The translations under genes were made by a program, and so were the position numbers. Under the pieces are notes generated by a model. It saw only the letters and a program-made list of their open reading frames with translations. It searched no databases and was not told the origin of the DNA. Positions 16,907-24,009 of a stretch of 25,801 nucleotides of DNA are shown here, one piece after another (positions within the stretch are counted from its first letter, which is position 1; each line of letters starts with the position of its first letter). Source of the stretch: a virus; the IMG/VR virus record IMGVR_UViG_3300044951_000450, positions 1 to 25,801 of that record; one strand, written 5' to 3'.

Positions 16907-17302
16907 TTATAGCTCCTTCTTTGTTGATGGTTTACGGATTGTAATCCCATACTCTCGGTCGATGTTCAGACTAGGTGGGAAATCATTTGGGTGCGCGGCA
17001 ATCCAATCGCGCATGTTTGATTCATGGATACGTTGTTGAAGTAACCCGACCGCACCGTGCTCAATAATGTATTGATGCAATGCCGCCCAGTCATTCGACC
17101 AGTATCTATCTTTAACACCTTTTGTAACGGTGCCGCTATCCGTACGCACTGATTCTAGTTTTTGTTCCTTCATCATCTCTAAAATCGTATCACGTACTTC
17201 TTGCCGTTGCTCTTCTATTGCGTCTATCTTGGCTTGGAATTCAGCCATCGCAACTTCCATCTTACGGTGGATAGCAACTAATTGGTCAATCGTAACTGAC
17301 AT
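16907..17302 (-). CDS. Conserved-looking phage protein with N-terminal coiled coil (131 aa)
   Basis: First gene after the promoter at 17333-17361, with AAGGAG seven bases before ATG 17302. Residues 1-47 form a charged heptad-rich helix (IHRKMEVAMAEFQAKIDAIEEQRQ). The rest is globular, with SVRTDSGTVTKG, then RYWSNDWAALHQYIIEHGAVGLLQQRIHESN and a basic end. I recall proteins of this shape near phage SSB or recombination genes but know no proven function. Co-transcription with the HTH protein and the candidate SSB suggests a DNA-metabolism accessory role. No catalytic motif seen. Confidence 0.7.
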   Translation of the reverse strand: MSVTIDQLVAIHRKMEVAMAEFQAKIDAIEEQRQEVRDTILEMMKEQKLESVRTDSGTVTKGVKDRYWSNDWAALHQYIIEHGAVGLLQQRIHESNMRDWIAAHPNDFPPSLNIDREYGITIRKPSTKKEL

Positions 17303-17332
17303 ATCATTCTCCTTATATAAACAGCAGTAACT

Positions 17333-17361
17333 ATTGTACAGACATCATACAGAGTCGTCAA
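17333..17361 (-). promoter_or_regulatory. Sigma70-like promoter for the 131-aa/HTH/SSB cassette
   Basis: Read leftward: TTGACG (17356-17361), a 17-base spacer, then TACAAT (17333-17338). Each hexamer has five of six consensus bases and the spacing is optimal. Transcription would start near 17326, giving a short leader before the AAGGAG site and ATG 17302. It lies in one of the few real gaps in the leftward block, between the SNF2 stop and the next gene. Confidence 0.75.
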
Positions 17362-17366
17362 CTGTT

Positions 17367-18932
17367 TTATTCGGTCTTGTCAGTTAATATGTTGTTATAT
17401 AAATCAATCAGTTGGTTGTGGGAATCAACCTTGCCGTTCAGCATGGTGTACATATGGCTTTCCGCAGGGCTACCTTGAATCATTATTACAGTAACCTTAT
17501 GGTCTTGCCCTTTACGATGTGCACGTGCATTAGCCTGTAGGTAGGTCTCAACGCTTGACGTCGGTCCAAACCATACGACCGTATTCGCCGCAGTTAAAGT
17601 AATGCCATGTGCCGCCGCCTGTGGTTGGATAATCAGTACACGTGGGTCAGGCAGTTCTTGGAAGTTCTGTATGTGCGTAGCGCGTTTGTTTGCCGATACT
17701 GCTCCGTTAATTACCGCATTGGTTATTTTCTTTTTAGTTAGGTACTGCTCAATCACTTCAATCGTATGGGTAAACGGTGCGAACACAATGACCTTCTTAA
17801 GGCTCTCGTCAATCACAGCTTCCAGTTCTGCCAATCGATTGCTGATGTCAAAGTAAAGCGGAGCGCCATCGTCTGAGTACACTGCACCGCATGAAATCTG
17901 TAGTAACTTGTTTAGCTTAGCCGCCGCATTGACAGCACTGACTGATTCACCCGCCGCTTCAATAAGTAACTGCTTCCTCAAAACATCGTAGTACTTAGAT
18001 TGTTGCGGGGTCATCGGCACCTCACGGGTTTCGTATGTGATGTCGGGTAGGTCTAAGCATTCTTCTTTGGTAAATCGGATAGCTGGTTGCAGTGCCTTGA
18101 ATACGATGTCCTTAGCGCGTGGGCGTGGTATCCATTTGAACGTACTAATCTTCTGCATGACTAGGTCTTTCCATCCGCTCATGAAGGCTGGCACGTTGTG
18201 TGGGCTGACTAACTTAGCCAAGCCGTAGGCATCTTCAGGGGATTGTGCCGCAGGTGTACCGGTCATTAGTATTAGGCGGGTTTCGGGTCTGACCAGTTGT
18301 TTAAACGCTTTCCATCTACGGGTCTGTGTGGACTTCAACGCATTCGCTTCGTCGACAACGATGCAATCAAAGTTAGCATCTTTTAATTCTTGTAGTACGA
18401 TTTCAATCCCGTCAAAGTTTAGTATTACAAACTCATAGTTGCCTTCAATGATTGAACGACGTGACTTGGGGGTACCGTGGGCAATGCCTACTGAACGATG
18501 GGGTAGTACAGAAAACAAATCACGTTGCCATGCAGCTTTCATAATAGACAATGGGCAGACGACTAACACCCTTTTGACCTTACCTTTGGCCATCAAGTAG
18601 TCTACTGCCCATGCCGCGCTTGCTGTCTTACCAACACCTTGCTCGTTGAAAACAAAGCACTTATGATTGTTAACTATAAAACCAGCGGTCTCTTTTTGGT
18701 GAGCCATTGGTTTGAACTTGCCTGCCCATCTGTATTCTTTATCAATAACGGACGGTACTTTTTTTAACCCTAGTTTAGTTAGGGCACAGGCATTATCAAA
18801 ATCCCACTTAACCATTAGTTCGTATATACCTTCGGACACTTCGCCTAGGTTCACGCTATTTGGCATTACATCAGTAAAACGTTTGGGGTTCCTTACAGTT
18901 ACAAGAAGCGCCTTGTTGTCTACTATCTCCAT
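17367..18932 (-). CDS. SNF2-family DNA helicase/translocase
   Basis: A 521-aa superfamily 2 ATPase with the main SNF2 motifs in order: Q79 ahead of motif I, Walker A G99-V-G-K102-T103, motif Ia VLVVCPLSI, Walker B D194-E-A-N197, motif III LMTGTP (222-227), and motif VI QANARAHRKGQ (466-476). The length is that of minimal phage SNF2 proteins without accessory domains. Phage SNF2 proteins act in replication or recombination, moving on duplex DNA. It starts on the stop codon of the HNH gene (TAATG), and the upstream exonuclease and polymerase are similarly coupled, so the four form one translational unit. A strong promoter lies just past its stop. Confidence 0.92.
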   Translation of the reverse strand: MEIVDNKALLVTVRNPKRFTDVMPNSVNLGEVSEGIYELMVKWDFDNACALTKLGLKKVPSVIDKEYRWAGKFKPMAHQKETAGFIVNNHKCFVFNEQGVGKTASAAWAVDYLMAKGKVKRVLVVCPLSIMKAAWQRDLFSVLPHRSVGIAHGTPKSRRSIIEGNYEFVILNFDGIEIVLQELKDANFDCIVVDEANALKSTQTRRWKAFKQLVRPETRLILMTGTPAAQSPEDAYGLAKLVSPHNVPAFMSGWKDLVMQKISTFKWIPRPRAKDIVFKALQPAIRFTKEECLDLPDITYETREVPMTPQQSKYYDVLRKQLLIEAAGESVSAVNAAAKLNKLLQISCGAVYSDDGAPLYFDISNRLAELEAVIDESLKKVIVFAPFTHTIEVIEQYLTKKKITNAVINGAVSANKRATHIQNFQELPDPRVLIIQPQAAAHGITLTAANTVVWFGPTSSVETYLQANARAHRKGQDHKVTVIMIQGSPAESHMYTMLNGKVDSHNQLIDLYNNILTDKTE

Positions 18933-19207
18933 TACTTCCCTTTCTTTTCTCCTTTTTTATGGAGATTTTTCTTTTCGTTTGCATTAACTGAAGTTAGCTT
19001 CAGGTTACTTCGTGTGGATGTACCACCACTTTCAAGTGGTTTTACGTGGTCTATCTGTTTACCTTTACGGTCGATTCCAAGTTTATCATACATTCGTCTT
19101 GCTTTGGCACGTTCGGTGTTCTTTTTATTTTCACCTGTGCGCTTTTGGTATTCCCATTCGCGTTTCCATTCCGGGTCACCTTTGGGTAGGTTTGCTTTTC
19201 TAGGCAT
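18932..19207 (-). CDS. HNH endonuclease (91 aa)
   Basis: A short, highly basic protein with an HNH core: a helix ending RRMYDKLGI, then KGKQIDHVKPLESGG with the D53-H54 pair, then STRSNLKL with N68 and NANEKKN. The pattern is typical of phage HNH nucleases, without flanking zinc cysteines. ATG 19207 overlaps the exonuclease stop by eight bases and has AAGGAAA upstream. It might be a stand-alone nuclease for replication, packaging or host DNA, or a homing-type enzyme. Its tight coupling on both sides argues for integration in the operon rather than a recent homing insertion. Confidence 0.85.
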   Translation of the reverse strand: MPRKANLPKGDPEWKREWEYQKRTGENKKNTERAKARRMYDKLGIDRKGKQIDHVKPLESGGTSTRSNLKLTSVNANEKKNLHKKGEKKGK

Positions 19208-19880
19208 ATTTTGATTTCCTTATTCGTCTATCTTTAGTGTTATGAGGGCATGTTGTTACTTCACACCATCCACATAGCCCAGTCGGATTTTCATGGTACA
19301 TGTTCATAGCGGCGGCTTGTTCCATTGTTTCTACTTTAGCCAGCCACTGTTTCCATTTAGGCTTCGCGTCTTTTTTGTGGTATTCAGCAGTCACTACTTT
19401 ATCATGAACGATGAATAATAGGGCGGCTTTTACGTGCTCCACTTCGGGGAAGTATCTGAATATCATCAGTGCCATAAGCTCCAGCTGGTCAGTGTCGGGG
19501 TACTTCGCACTGCCTGTTTTATAGTCACCGATGTACGCACGTTTCTTCTCTTTGTCTACCACCACGATGTCAGCGATACCACGTATGAAAACATCCTCAC
19601 CTAAGAACTCACACGGATTAAGGTTATCGTCCAACGCCATTTCAAACTCAGTTAGCTTCTCACCTTCCAAAGCTAGGATTGAATCGGCAATGGGTTGGAA
19701 CCTAGTATGCGGACCTAACGGCTTGTTCTCGCCAATATAATCTTCAAGCGCCTTATGCACATCCTTGCCGTACATGATGGCTTCCGTTTCCGGAAACGGC
19801 CAGTTCTTTAGTATCCGTGTTTCATAATACTGACGCTGGCAGTTCTTGAATGCTTTTATTGCCGAGTAACTATATGCCAT
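19200..19880 (-). CDS. Cas4-like PD-(D/E)XK exonuclease with predicted Fe-S cysteines
   Basis: A 226-aa protein starting with YSYSAIKAFKNCQRQYYE, the usual start of Cas4/RecB-type nucleases. The active-site set is visible: H42 in YGKDVHKAL, D104 in RGIADIVVVD, D119-Y-K121 in YIGDYKTG, and Q132. Four cysteines, C14 and C203-x2-C206-x4-C211, match the layout of the 4Fe-4S cluster in Cas4/AddB nucleases. It would resect duplex ends, probably with the SNF2 protein and the candidate SSB, for recombination-dependent replication. It sits eight bases after PolA with AAGGAAG before its ATG. No CRISPR array is present, so a phage recombination role is preferred over adaptation. Confidence 0.88.
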   Translation of the reverse strand: MAYSYSAIKAFKNCQRQYYETRILKNWPFPETEAIMYGKDVHKALEDYIGENKPLGPHTRFQPIADSILALEGEKLTEFEMALDDNLNPCEFLGEDVFIRGIADIVVVDKEKKRAYIGDYKTGSAKYPDTDQLELMALMIFRYFPEVEHVKAALLFIVHDKVVTAEYHKKDAKPKWKQWLAKVETMEQAAAMNMYHENPTGLCGWCEVTTCPHNTKDRRIRKSKYA

Positions 19881-19888
19881 AGACTTCC

Positions 19889-21748
19889 TTATTTAGCGCT
19901 TCCGTACCGTTTACCCGAACCGACTTCACAATCCAGTGGTAGGTCAGGAGCCCACGCTGGCGGGGTTCTCATCATTTTAGTGATATATGCCTTTGCTTCT
20001 TCCACTTCACCGTCGGGTACCACACATATTACCTCATCGTGTACCAACCCCGCAACCTGATACCGCTTGTTAATGTTGATGGTATGCTCAGCCATTATGT
20101 CCCGTGCTAGGCTTTGGGTAACGCGCTGAAACACCTTCGAGCCATAGACCTTGTCCTTCATCGTTGCACGACCACGACGTACGTCGTAGTGCCACTCGTT
20201 CCCTTTAGCGCCGAAGCTCTCAGTCAAGTTAGGATAGGGTAGCGTCAAGCCATTGGGTTTAACAATCCCAGCAGACCCAAGCACAGGCAAGAAGCCATAC
20301 ACAGTATGCGACTCGTTGTTCTTAATCCAATCCAGTACATGCCCACCTTCGCGCCACGCATCAGCGACGTTAGTGTTCTTCTCACGGTACAAAGACTTCA
20401 AGCGTTCTGCTTCTATCTCTGATACGGTGGTCTTGCCCTTACTTTGTATACGGATAGTTTCACGTAGCTTCAATGCACCTGTACCGTAGATTAGTGATAG
20501 GCAACATACTTTTGCAATGAACCGCTCGTTGCTGTCCTTCCCAATCTTTTTGTAGTCTAAGTTAAACGCTTCCGATGCAAACACACGGTACAAGTCCATG
20601 CCCTCTTTAATCTGCTCTACTGCATCGTGCTGACCTGCCAACCACATACCCAAACGTAGCTCAATGTTACTTAAGTCGGCTACTACTAACTGATACCCAT
20701 CGGGCGCCATAATAGCTTTACGTAAGGTTGAACCACGGGGTAAGTTCTGTGGGTTGGTGTCATAGCCCGACCAGCGGTGTGTAATCATCGCACCCGAATA
20801 CTTCAACGAGAATGGGTAGGTACCACGCCCAGCAATGTCGGCATACGATTCAGTTCTTGTCTCACCAATGGTCGACTTGTTAGCCAAGCGCGTTGCTACT
20901 AATGTAGCAATCAAAGGGTCTTCGCTGTCCATAAGGTCTGTGAACTCCTCGTCGGTCTTAGCAAATGCCCATGCTTCTTTACCTGTCTTGTCGCTCACCT
21001 TGGTAGGCGGCTCAACACCACGCGACTTAAGTAACTCTGCGAACTTGTCGTTGCTCATCAGTTGCTTCTTAAGGTCGTCTTCATTCTTAACCCCAAGCAA
21101 GTGCATCAGTGTCACCAATGAACCGCGTTTGTCCGCACGTATCTGCATCAAGTCTTCCACCAATAGTCTTTCGTCCAGCTCTAGGGTAGGCTCGGCAAAC
21201 ATACGGATAGTCAAGTCAACCACACGTAGCTCGCCCTTGGGGAAGTTAGGTAGCATTTTGTTAAAGATGTTATAGCACAGCTCCACGTCGTGCGAGCAGT
21301 AGGTGCCGTAGTCCTCAAGCTCTAGAGGTGAGAAGTCTTTGCGGTGGTAGCCGATGTACTGCTTGACCTGTTCACCCTTGTCCACCTCGTTGTATAGCTT
21401 GGCTAGGTTAGCTAGGCTGACCGACTGTTCTAACCCGTGCATAGCCATAGCCATACTCATGGTATCCAAGTAGCCTGCGGGTTTAATTCCGAATCGCCAG
21501 TTGAGGATAGCCGCATCGAAGGCAGTGTTCTGTGCAAGCAGTAAGTGGTCACCCCAAGGCAATGAATCCAAGTGCGCCTTAAGTTCTTTGTATGTACCCG
21601 TCACCCATACAATCGGGCCATCGTCTACCTTGGTGGATACACCAATCACTTCAAACTGTTTACCGCGTATGTATTCTTCTGTTGTAATCTTGGACAACGA
21701 AAAGTCTTTGTCGTAGTAGGTTTCAAAATCCAGCGTTATGTATTTCAT
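19889..21748 (-). CDS. polA: Family A DNA polymerase with 3'-5' exonuclease
   Basis: A 619-aa protein. The DnaQ-like proofreading domain has Exo I LD7-F-E9, Exo II N-x-x-F-D78, and Exo III Y150-x3-D154. The polymerase domain has motif A D358-L-S-N-I-E-L-R, motif B R409-x3-K413-x7-Y421-G, and motif C H570-D571-E572. In motif B the residue equivalent to E. coli Pol I Phe762 is Leu417 (codon at 20498-20500), and the next is Ser rather than Gly. No 5'-3' exonuclease domain is present, as in T7 gp5. It is the main replicative polymerase candidate. It begins on the stop codon of the 128-aa gene (TAATG) and heads the PolA/exonuclease/HNH/SNF2 unit. Length and motif spacing suggest an intact enzyme. 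Confidence 0.95.
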   Translation of the reverse strand: MKYITLDFETYYDKDFSLSKITTEEYIRGKQFEVIGVSTKVDDGPIVWVTGTYKELKAHLDSLPWGDHLLLAQNTAFDAAILNWRFGIKPAGYLDTMSMAMAMHGLEQSVSLANLAKLYNEVDKGEQVKQYIGYHRKDFSPLELEDYGTYCSHDVELCYNIFNKMLPNFPKGELRVVDLTIRMFAEPTLELDERLLVEDLMQIRADKRGSLVTLMHLLGVKNEDDLKKQLMSNDKFAELLKSRGVEPPTKVSDKTGKEAWAFAKTDEEFTDLMDSEDPLIATLVATRLANKSTIGETRTESYADIAGRGTYPFSLKYSGAMITHRWSGYDTNPQNLPRGSTLRKAIMAPDGYQLVVADLSNIELRLGMWLAGQHDAVEQIKEGMDLYRVFASEAFNLDYKKIGKDSNERFIAKVCCLSLIYGTGALKLRETIRIQSKGKTTVSEIEAERLKSLYREKNTNVADAWREGGHVLDWIKNNESHTVYGFLPVLGSAGIVKPNGLTLPYPNLTESFGAKGNEWHYDVRRGRATMKDKVYGSKVFQRVTQSLARDIMAEHTININKRYQVAGLVHDEVICVVPDGEVEEAKAYITKMMRTPPAWAPDLPLDCEVGSGKRYGSAK

Positions 21749-22134
21749 TATGTTGTTCCGTTCTTTAAGCTAGCCATTTGTTTTATCAATAATAGTTCAG
21801 CTTCTGTTAAGCTTGTTTTACCTAAAGATAGGAATGCGGCCGCTTGTGCATATCGCCCACTACCGACTAGGGAATGGCTTGTATCGCTTGGTACGATGTA
21901 GCTTTCACTTCGTTTACCCGTAATCACTACCTCATGGAATTGCTCATCCCAAAAGTTTAGTAGTTCTTGTTGACGAATAACACGGAACTCCGCTTTTAGG
22001 TGCTCTGCTTGTGGGTGTGACAACAGGTCTGGTTCGTTTAATAGTGCTTTCTGTAGGTGGTCCCAATGGTGATGGTGTTCGGGCTTCTCGCGACGCATTT
22101 GAATAAGCGCGTCGATACGTTGTTGCATGTCCAT
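21748..22134 (-). CDS. Unknown phage protein (128 aa) coupled to PolA
   Basis: ATG 22134 follows the leader AGGAGAATGAT, and the stop overlaps the polymerase start. The protein is hydrophilic and helical, with a His-rich patch (EKPEHHHHWDHLQKALL) near residues 18-34, a strand FHEVVITGKR, and a C-terminal helix LTEAELLLIKQMASL. I recognise no domain. Stop-start coupling suggests it is made in step with the polymerase, so it could be a replication accessory protein; this is inference from position only. Confidence 0.7.
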   Translation of the reverse strand: MDMQQRIDALIQMRREKPEHHHHWDHLQKALLNEPDLLSHPQAEHLKAEFRVIRQQELLNFWDEQFHEVVITGKRSESYIVPSDTSHSLVGSGRYAQAAAFLSLGKTSLTEAELLLIKQMASLKNGTT

Positions 22135-22143
22135 ATCATTCTC

Positions 22144-22368
22144 CTAGATAATCCAAAATATGTTTTCACCGATTCGCACCCCAAGCTCCTCGGTAATTGA
22201 TTGGTCGTTCTTACTTGTCCACATTAGTTGCTTTACTTTGTTACGTAGGTCAGCAGGCATTGCTTCTACGCTTGTATAATATGTGGTCTTATTCTTATCG
22301 CCTAAGTCGTTAGTGCCTTCGACTTTGTACTTGTGGTCGTCTATCTTGTACACCACTTGACTAAACAT
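22144..22368 (-). CDS. Unknown small phage protein (74 aa)
   Basis: ATG 22368 is preceded by AAGGAGAAGGTAG, a strong ribosome site, and begins directly after the previous stop. The chain shows alternating strands (VVYKIDDHKYKVEG, KTTYYTS) and a helix (PADLRNKVKQLMW), consistent with a small alpha/beta fold. No known motif, cysteine pair or membrane segment. Function unknown. Confidence 0.7.
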   Translation of the reverse strand: MFSQVVYKIDDHKYKVEGTNDLGDKNKTTYYTSVEAMPADLRNKVKQLMWTSKNDQSITEELGVRIGENIFWII

Positions 22369-22563
22369 CTACCTTCTCCTTCTTAATTCCCAGTCCTCTT
22401 GACAGTCTTTGTTGCACCAGCGTTTGCTAATGTCCAATGGCTCATAGCAGTTTAAACATTCACCTGTAGCCTCTGCTTCTAACATGGGTTTCTTAGTATA
22501 CTTGCGACGGATGACTTCGTCCAGCTCTGATTGCGCCTGCGCTAAATCTGCATCATCACTCAT
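22369..22563 (-). CDS. Cys4 zinc-finger-like small protein (64 aa)
   Basis: C36-x2-C39 and C50-x3-C54 in the segment GECLNCYEPLD...RWCNKDCQEDWELRRRR form a probable treble-clef or DksA-like zinc site, followed by a basic tail. I prefer ATG 22563, which overlaps the previous stop by eight bases and has GAGGGG about ten bases upstream; an in-frame ATG at 22581 would add six residues. The compact zinc fold and basic end suggest nucleic-acid or RNA-polymerase contact, but no target can be named. A second Cys4 gene lies immediately upstream. Confidence 0.7.
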   Translation of the reverse strand: MSDDADLAQAQSELDEVIRRKYTKKPMLEAEATGECLNCYEPLDISKRWCNKDCQEDWELRRRR

Positions 22564-22840
22564 TGTAGTGTAGCCCCTCATTACCGTTCTGCCCTATGGT
22601 GTCGAGCCTTGATTCATCCCAGTTGAGGGGGCAGCCGGTCCATGCGCACTCTTTTGTTCCGCTGAGTGACTTTCCACAGATGTCGCAGAGCGGGGCAGGT
22701 TCCACAGGTTCACAGGTGGTAGTTTCAACATCAGCCACTTTATTTTTTCTAAAGATTGCATCGAAGTTATCCTCTCCCTGCTTGCTTAGCATACCTTTTG
22801 TTTGTATCTTATCGCCTGTTACGTCGTTACGACTTGCCAT
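22556..22840 (-). CDS. Conserved-looking small Cys4 protein (94 aa)
   Basis: The start MASRNDVTGDKIQTKG is one I have often seen in small podovirus proteins. Residues 52-70 hold C52-x2-C55-x9-C65-x4-C70, a likely zinc site (CDICGKSLSGTKECAWTGC), followed by the acidic PLNWDESRLD. ATG 22840 has AAGGGC upstream. Function is unknown in the family as I know it. It directly follows the VRR-NUC gene and overlaps the second Cys4 gene, so the pair are probably co-translated. Confidence 0.75.
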   Translation of the reverse strand: MASRNDVTGDKIQTKGMLSKQGEDNFDAIFRKNKVADVETTTCEPVEPAPLCDICGKSLSGTKECAWTGCPLNWDESRLDTIGQNGNEGLHYNE

Positions 22841-22878
22841 ATATTGCCCTTATAAAAATTCCATGCGAAAGTATATAG

Positions 22879-23175
22879 CTAATCAATGATTGCATCTAGT
22901 ACCGTCCTAACTACTTGAATGTTGTCTTCGTTTATAACCATAGACCGACCACCAGCCGCTTCAATCTTTTCTAACTCACGGTCTTGCAGTGCGGTCGTTG
23001 TGTTCTTACCAGCCTTACACTCAATGCCTATGAAGTGTCCTTTGAAGCACGCGACGATGTCGGGTACCCCACTGCGGCCGAAGCCGCCCGTGGCAGGGTA
23101 AAAATAATACACGTTGTAAGCGTCCAGTATCTTAGCTACTTCGCGCTTAACTTTCTTTTCAGGTGTTGCCGCCAT
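22879..23175 (-). CDS. VRR-NUC domain nuclease (98 aa)
   Basis: A single-domain VRR-NUC protein: a basic N-terminal helix TPEKKVKREVAKILD, then YFYPATGGFGRSGVPDIVAC with D39, GIECKAG with E52-x-K54, and TALQ with Q64. These are the PD-(D/E)XK-type catalytic residues of the family. I choose ATG 23175 (MAATPEK), which has AGGTGG at good spacing; an upstream ATG at 23214 lies inside the previous gene. VRR-NUC proteins can cut branched DNA such as Holliday junctions or flaps. In this operon it would serve as a resolvase-like enzyme for replication intermediates. Confidence 0.9.
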   Translation of the reverse strand: MAATPEKKVKREVAKILDAYNVYYFYPATGGFGRSGVPDIVACFKGHFIGIECKAGKNTTTALQDRELEKIEAAGGRSMVINEDNIQVVRTVLDAIID

Positions 23176-23176
23176 A

Positions 23177-23353
23177 CTAAATCGCCACCTCATCACCATG
23201 CAAGTCAAGCTCATCGATGTCTATCTCTGATTCATTACCGCTAGGTAGCTTACCTATAATGGTGGTTGGGAAATGCCCTGTCTTAAGTACTTCAACAACA
23301 CATTCGCCTTTCTTCCACCATACCCACTTAGGCATCGTACGTTTACTTTTCAT
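23177..23353 (-). CDS. Small phage protein, unknown function (58 aa)
   Basis: Found by reading the gap ahead of the VRR-NUC gene. AAAGGAC stands six bases before ATG 23353 and the stop lies one base before the VRR-NUC start. The protein begins MKSKRTMPKWVWWKKGE, with a strongly basic and aromatic start, then a beta-like middle (CVVEVLKTGHFPTTIIGKLPSG) and a very acidic end (ESEIDIDELDLHGDE). The clean fit between neighbours, the ribosome site and the sensible composition support a real gene. No domain known. Confidence 0.75.
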   Translation of the reverse strand: MKSKRTMPKWVWWKKGECVVEVLKTGHFPTTIIGKLPSGNESEIDIDELDLHGDEVAI

Positions 23354-23354
23354 A

Positions 23355-23525
23355 TTAGTGTCCTTTAGGTTGTCTGAATCCGTTTGGTACTTGCCCTGCG
23401 GTAAGGTCTTGCATCACTAGCAACAGCTTCTCAAGTACCTTCTCGTGGTCGTCAAGCCTAGCTTGCATGTTTACCAGCCCTACGTGCATAGCCTTTAATG
23501 CTTCTTCTACTTGTTGTTCAGTCAT
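23355..23525 (-). CDS. Small coiled-coil protein, unknown function (56 aa)
   Basis: Also found in a gap. AAGGAG precedes ATG 23525 and the stop is one base before the next start. The chain is mostly one amphipathic helix with regular hydrophobic spacing (VEEALKAMHVGLVNMQARLDD, then KVLEKLLLVMQDL) and a polar tail. It probably forms a coiled-coil dimer or partners with the neighbouring 65-aa helical protein. No catalytic motif. Confidence 0.75.
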   Translation of the reverse strand: MTEQQVEEALKAMHVGLVNMQARLDDHEKVLEKLLLVMQDLTAGQVPNGFRQPKGH

Positions 23526-23715
23526 AGTTATTGCTCCTTAAGGCATTTGATAGTTTGTATTTGATTAAACTTATTACACTTCTGCTTTCTAGTTGACGTT
23601 CTAACTCCCGTATCCTTGCTATTAGCTCGGTGTTGTGTATAGATAATAAATTCCACGCCTTTTGAATTGCGGGGTCATACTTTTTTATTTGTCGTACGGT
23701 GTCTTCTTCTAGCAT
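23518..23715 (-). CDS. Small helical protein, unknown function (65 aa)
   Basis: ATG 23715 has AAGGGG upstream, and its last eight bases overlap the next small gene. Residues 25-45 form a charged coiled-coil-like helix (IHNTELIARIRELERQLESR), followed by a basic end (SLIKYKLSNALRSNNYD). Two short helical proteins encoded in a row may form a hetero-oligomer. No known family recognised. Confidence 0.7.
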   Translation of the reverse strand: MLEEDTVRQIKKYDPAIQKAWNLLSIHNTELIARIRELERQLESRSVISLIKYKLSNALRSNNYD

Positions 23716-23727
23716 AGTTGTTGCCCC

Positions 23728-24009
23728 TTATAGTTTCTGTAGTCGTTCAAGTTCAGCTTTCGCATAGAACAGTATCTTTTTAATGCCGCGTATCTCATCG
23801 CTATGCGATGCTTGTCCGTACCGGTAGCACTCACGGAATATCTCACCAATCTGTGCGTTCATGTTCTTTGCACTAATCAAGTCTTGCAACTCGGTTGCGC
23901 CCTCGGGTAGTTCATAATACGATGCAGTAGACCCATCACTGCGTTCTTTTCTTGCCCTAATATGCTCTAAAGCTACATCAAACGCTTCGTCGCTCATTCC
24001 GTCGCTCAT
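23728..24009 (-). CDS. DUF3310-like protein (T7 gp1.7-related nucleotide kinase family?)
   Basis: A 93-aa protein with AGGAG six bases before ATG 24009. Its C-terminal two-thirds (YYELPEGATELQDLISAKNM, then IGEIFRECYRYGQ, then DEIRGIKKILFYAKAELERL) matches the pattern I remember for DUF3310: an N-terminal YY/H-x-L-P, a helix with A/C-x-YR-x-G, and a final K-x-x-x-Y-A-x-x-E-L-x-R-L. T7 gp1.7, related to this family, is a nucleotide kinase that lacks a P-loop. Whether this copy has kinase activity is unknown. The first codons are a tandem duplication (MSDG-MSDE). Confidence 0.55.
   Translation of the reverse strand: MSDGMSDEAFDVALEHIRARKERSDGSTASYYELPEGATELQDLISAKNMNAQIGEIFRECYRYGQASHSDEIRGIKKILFYAKAELERLQKL

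Noticed and set aside
19200-19880. Cas4-like nuclease as part of a CRISPR system
   Set aside because: No CRISPR repeats and no other cas genes are present; context is phage replication.
22841-22878. Possible promoter (TATACT, complement strand) ahead of the 94-aa Cys4 gene
   Set aside because: No acceptable -35 hexamer at proper spacing; the AT-rich stretch is too short to support a call.
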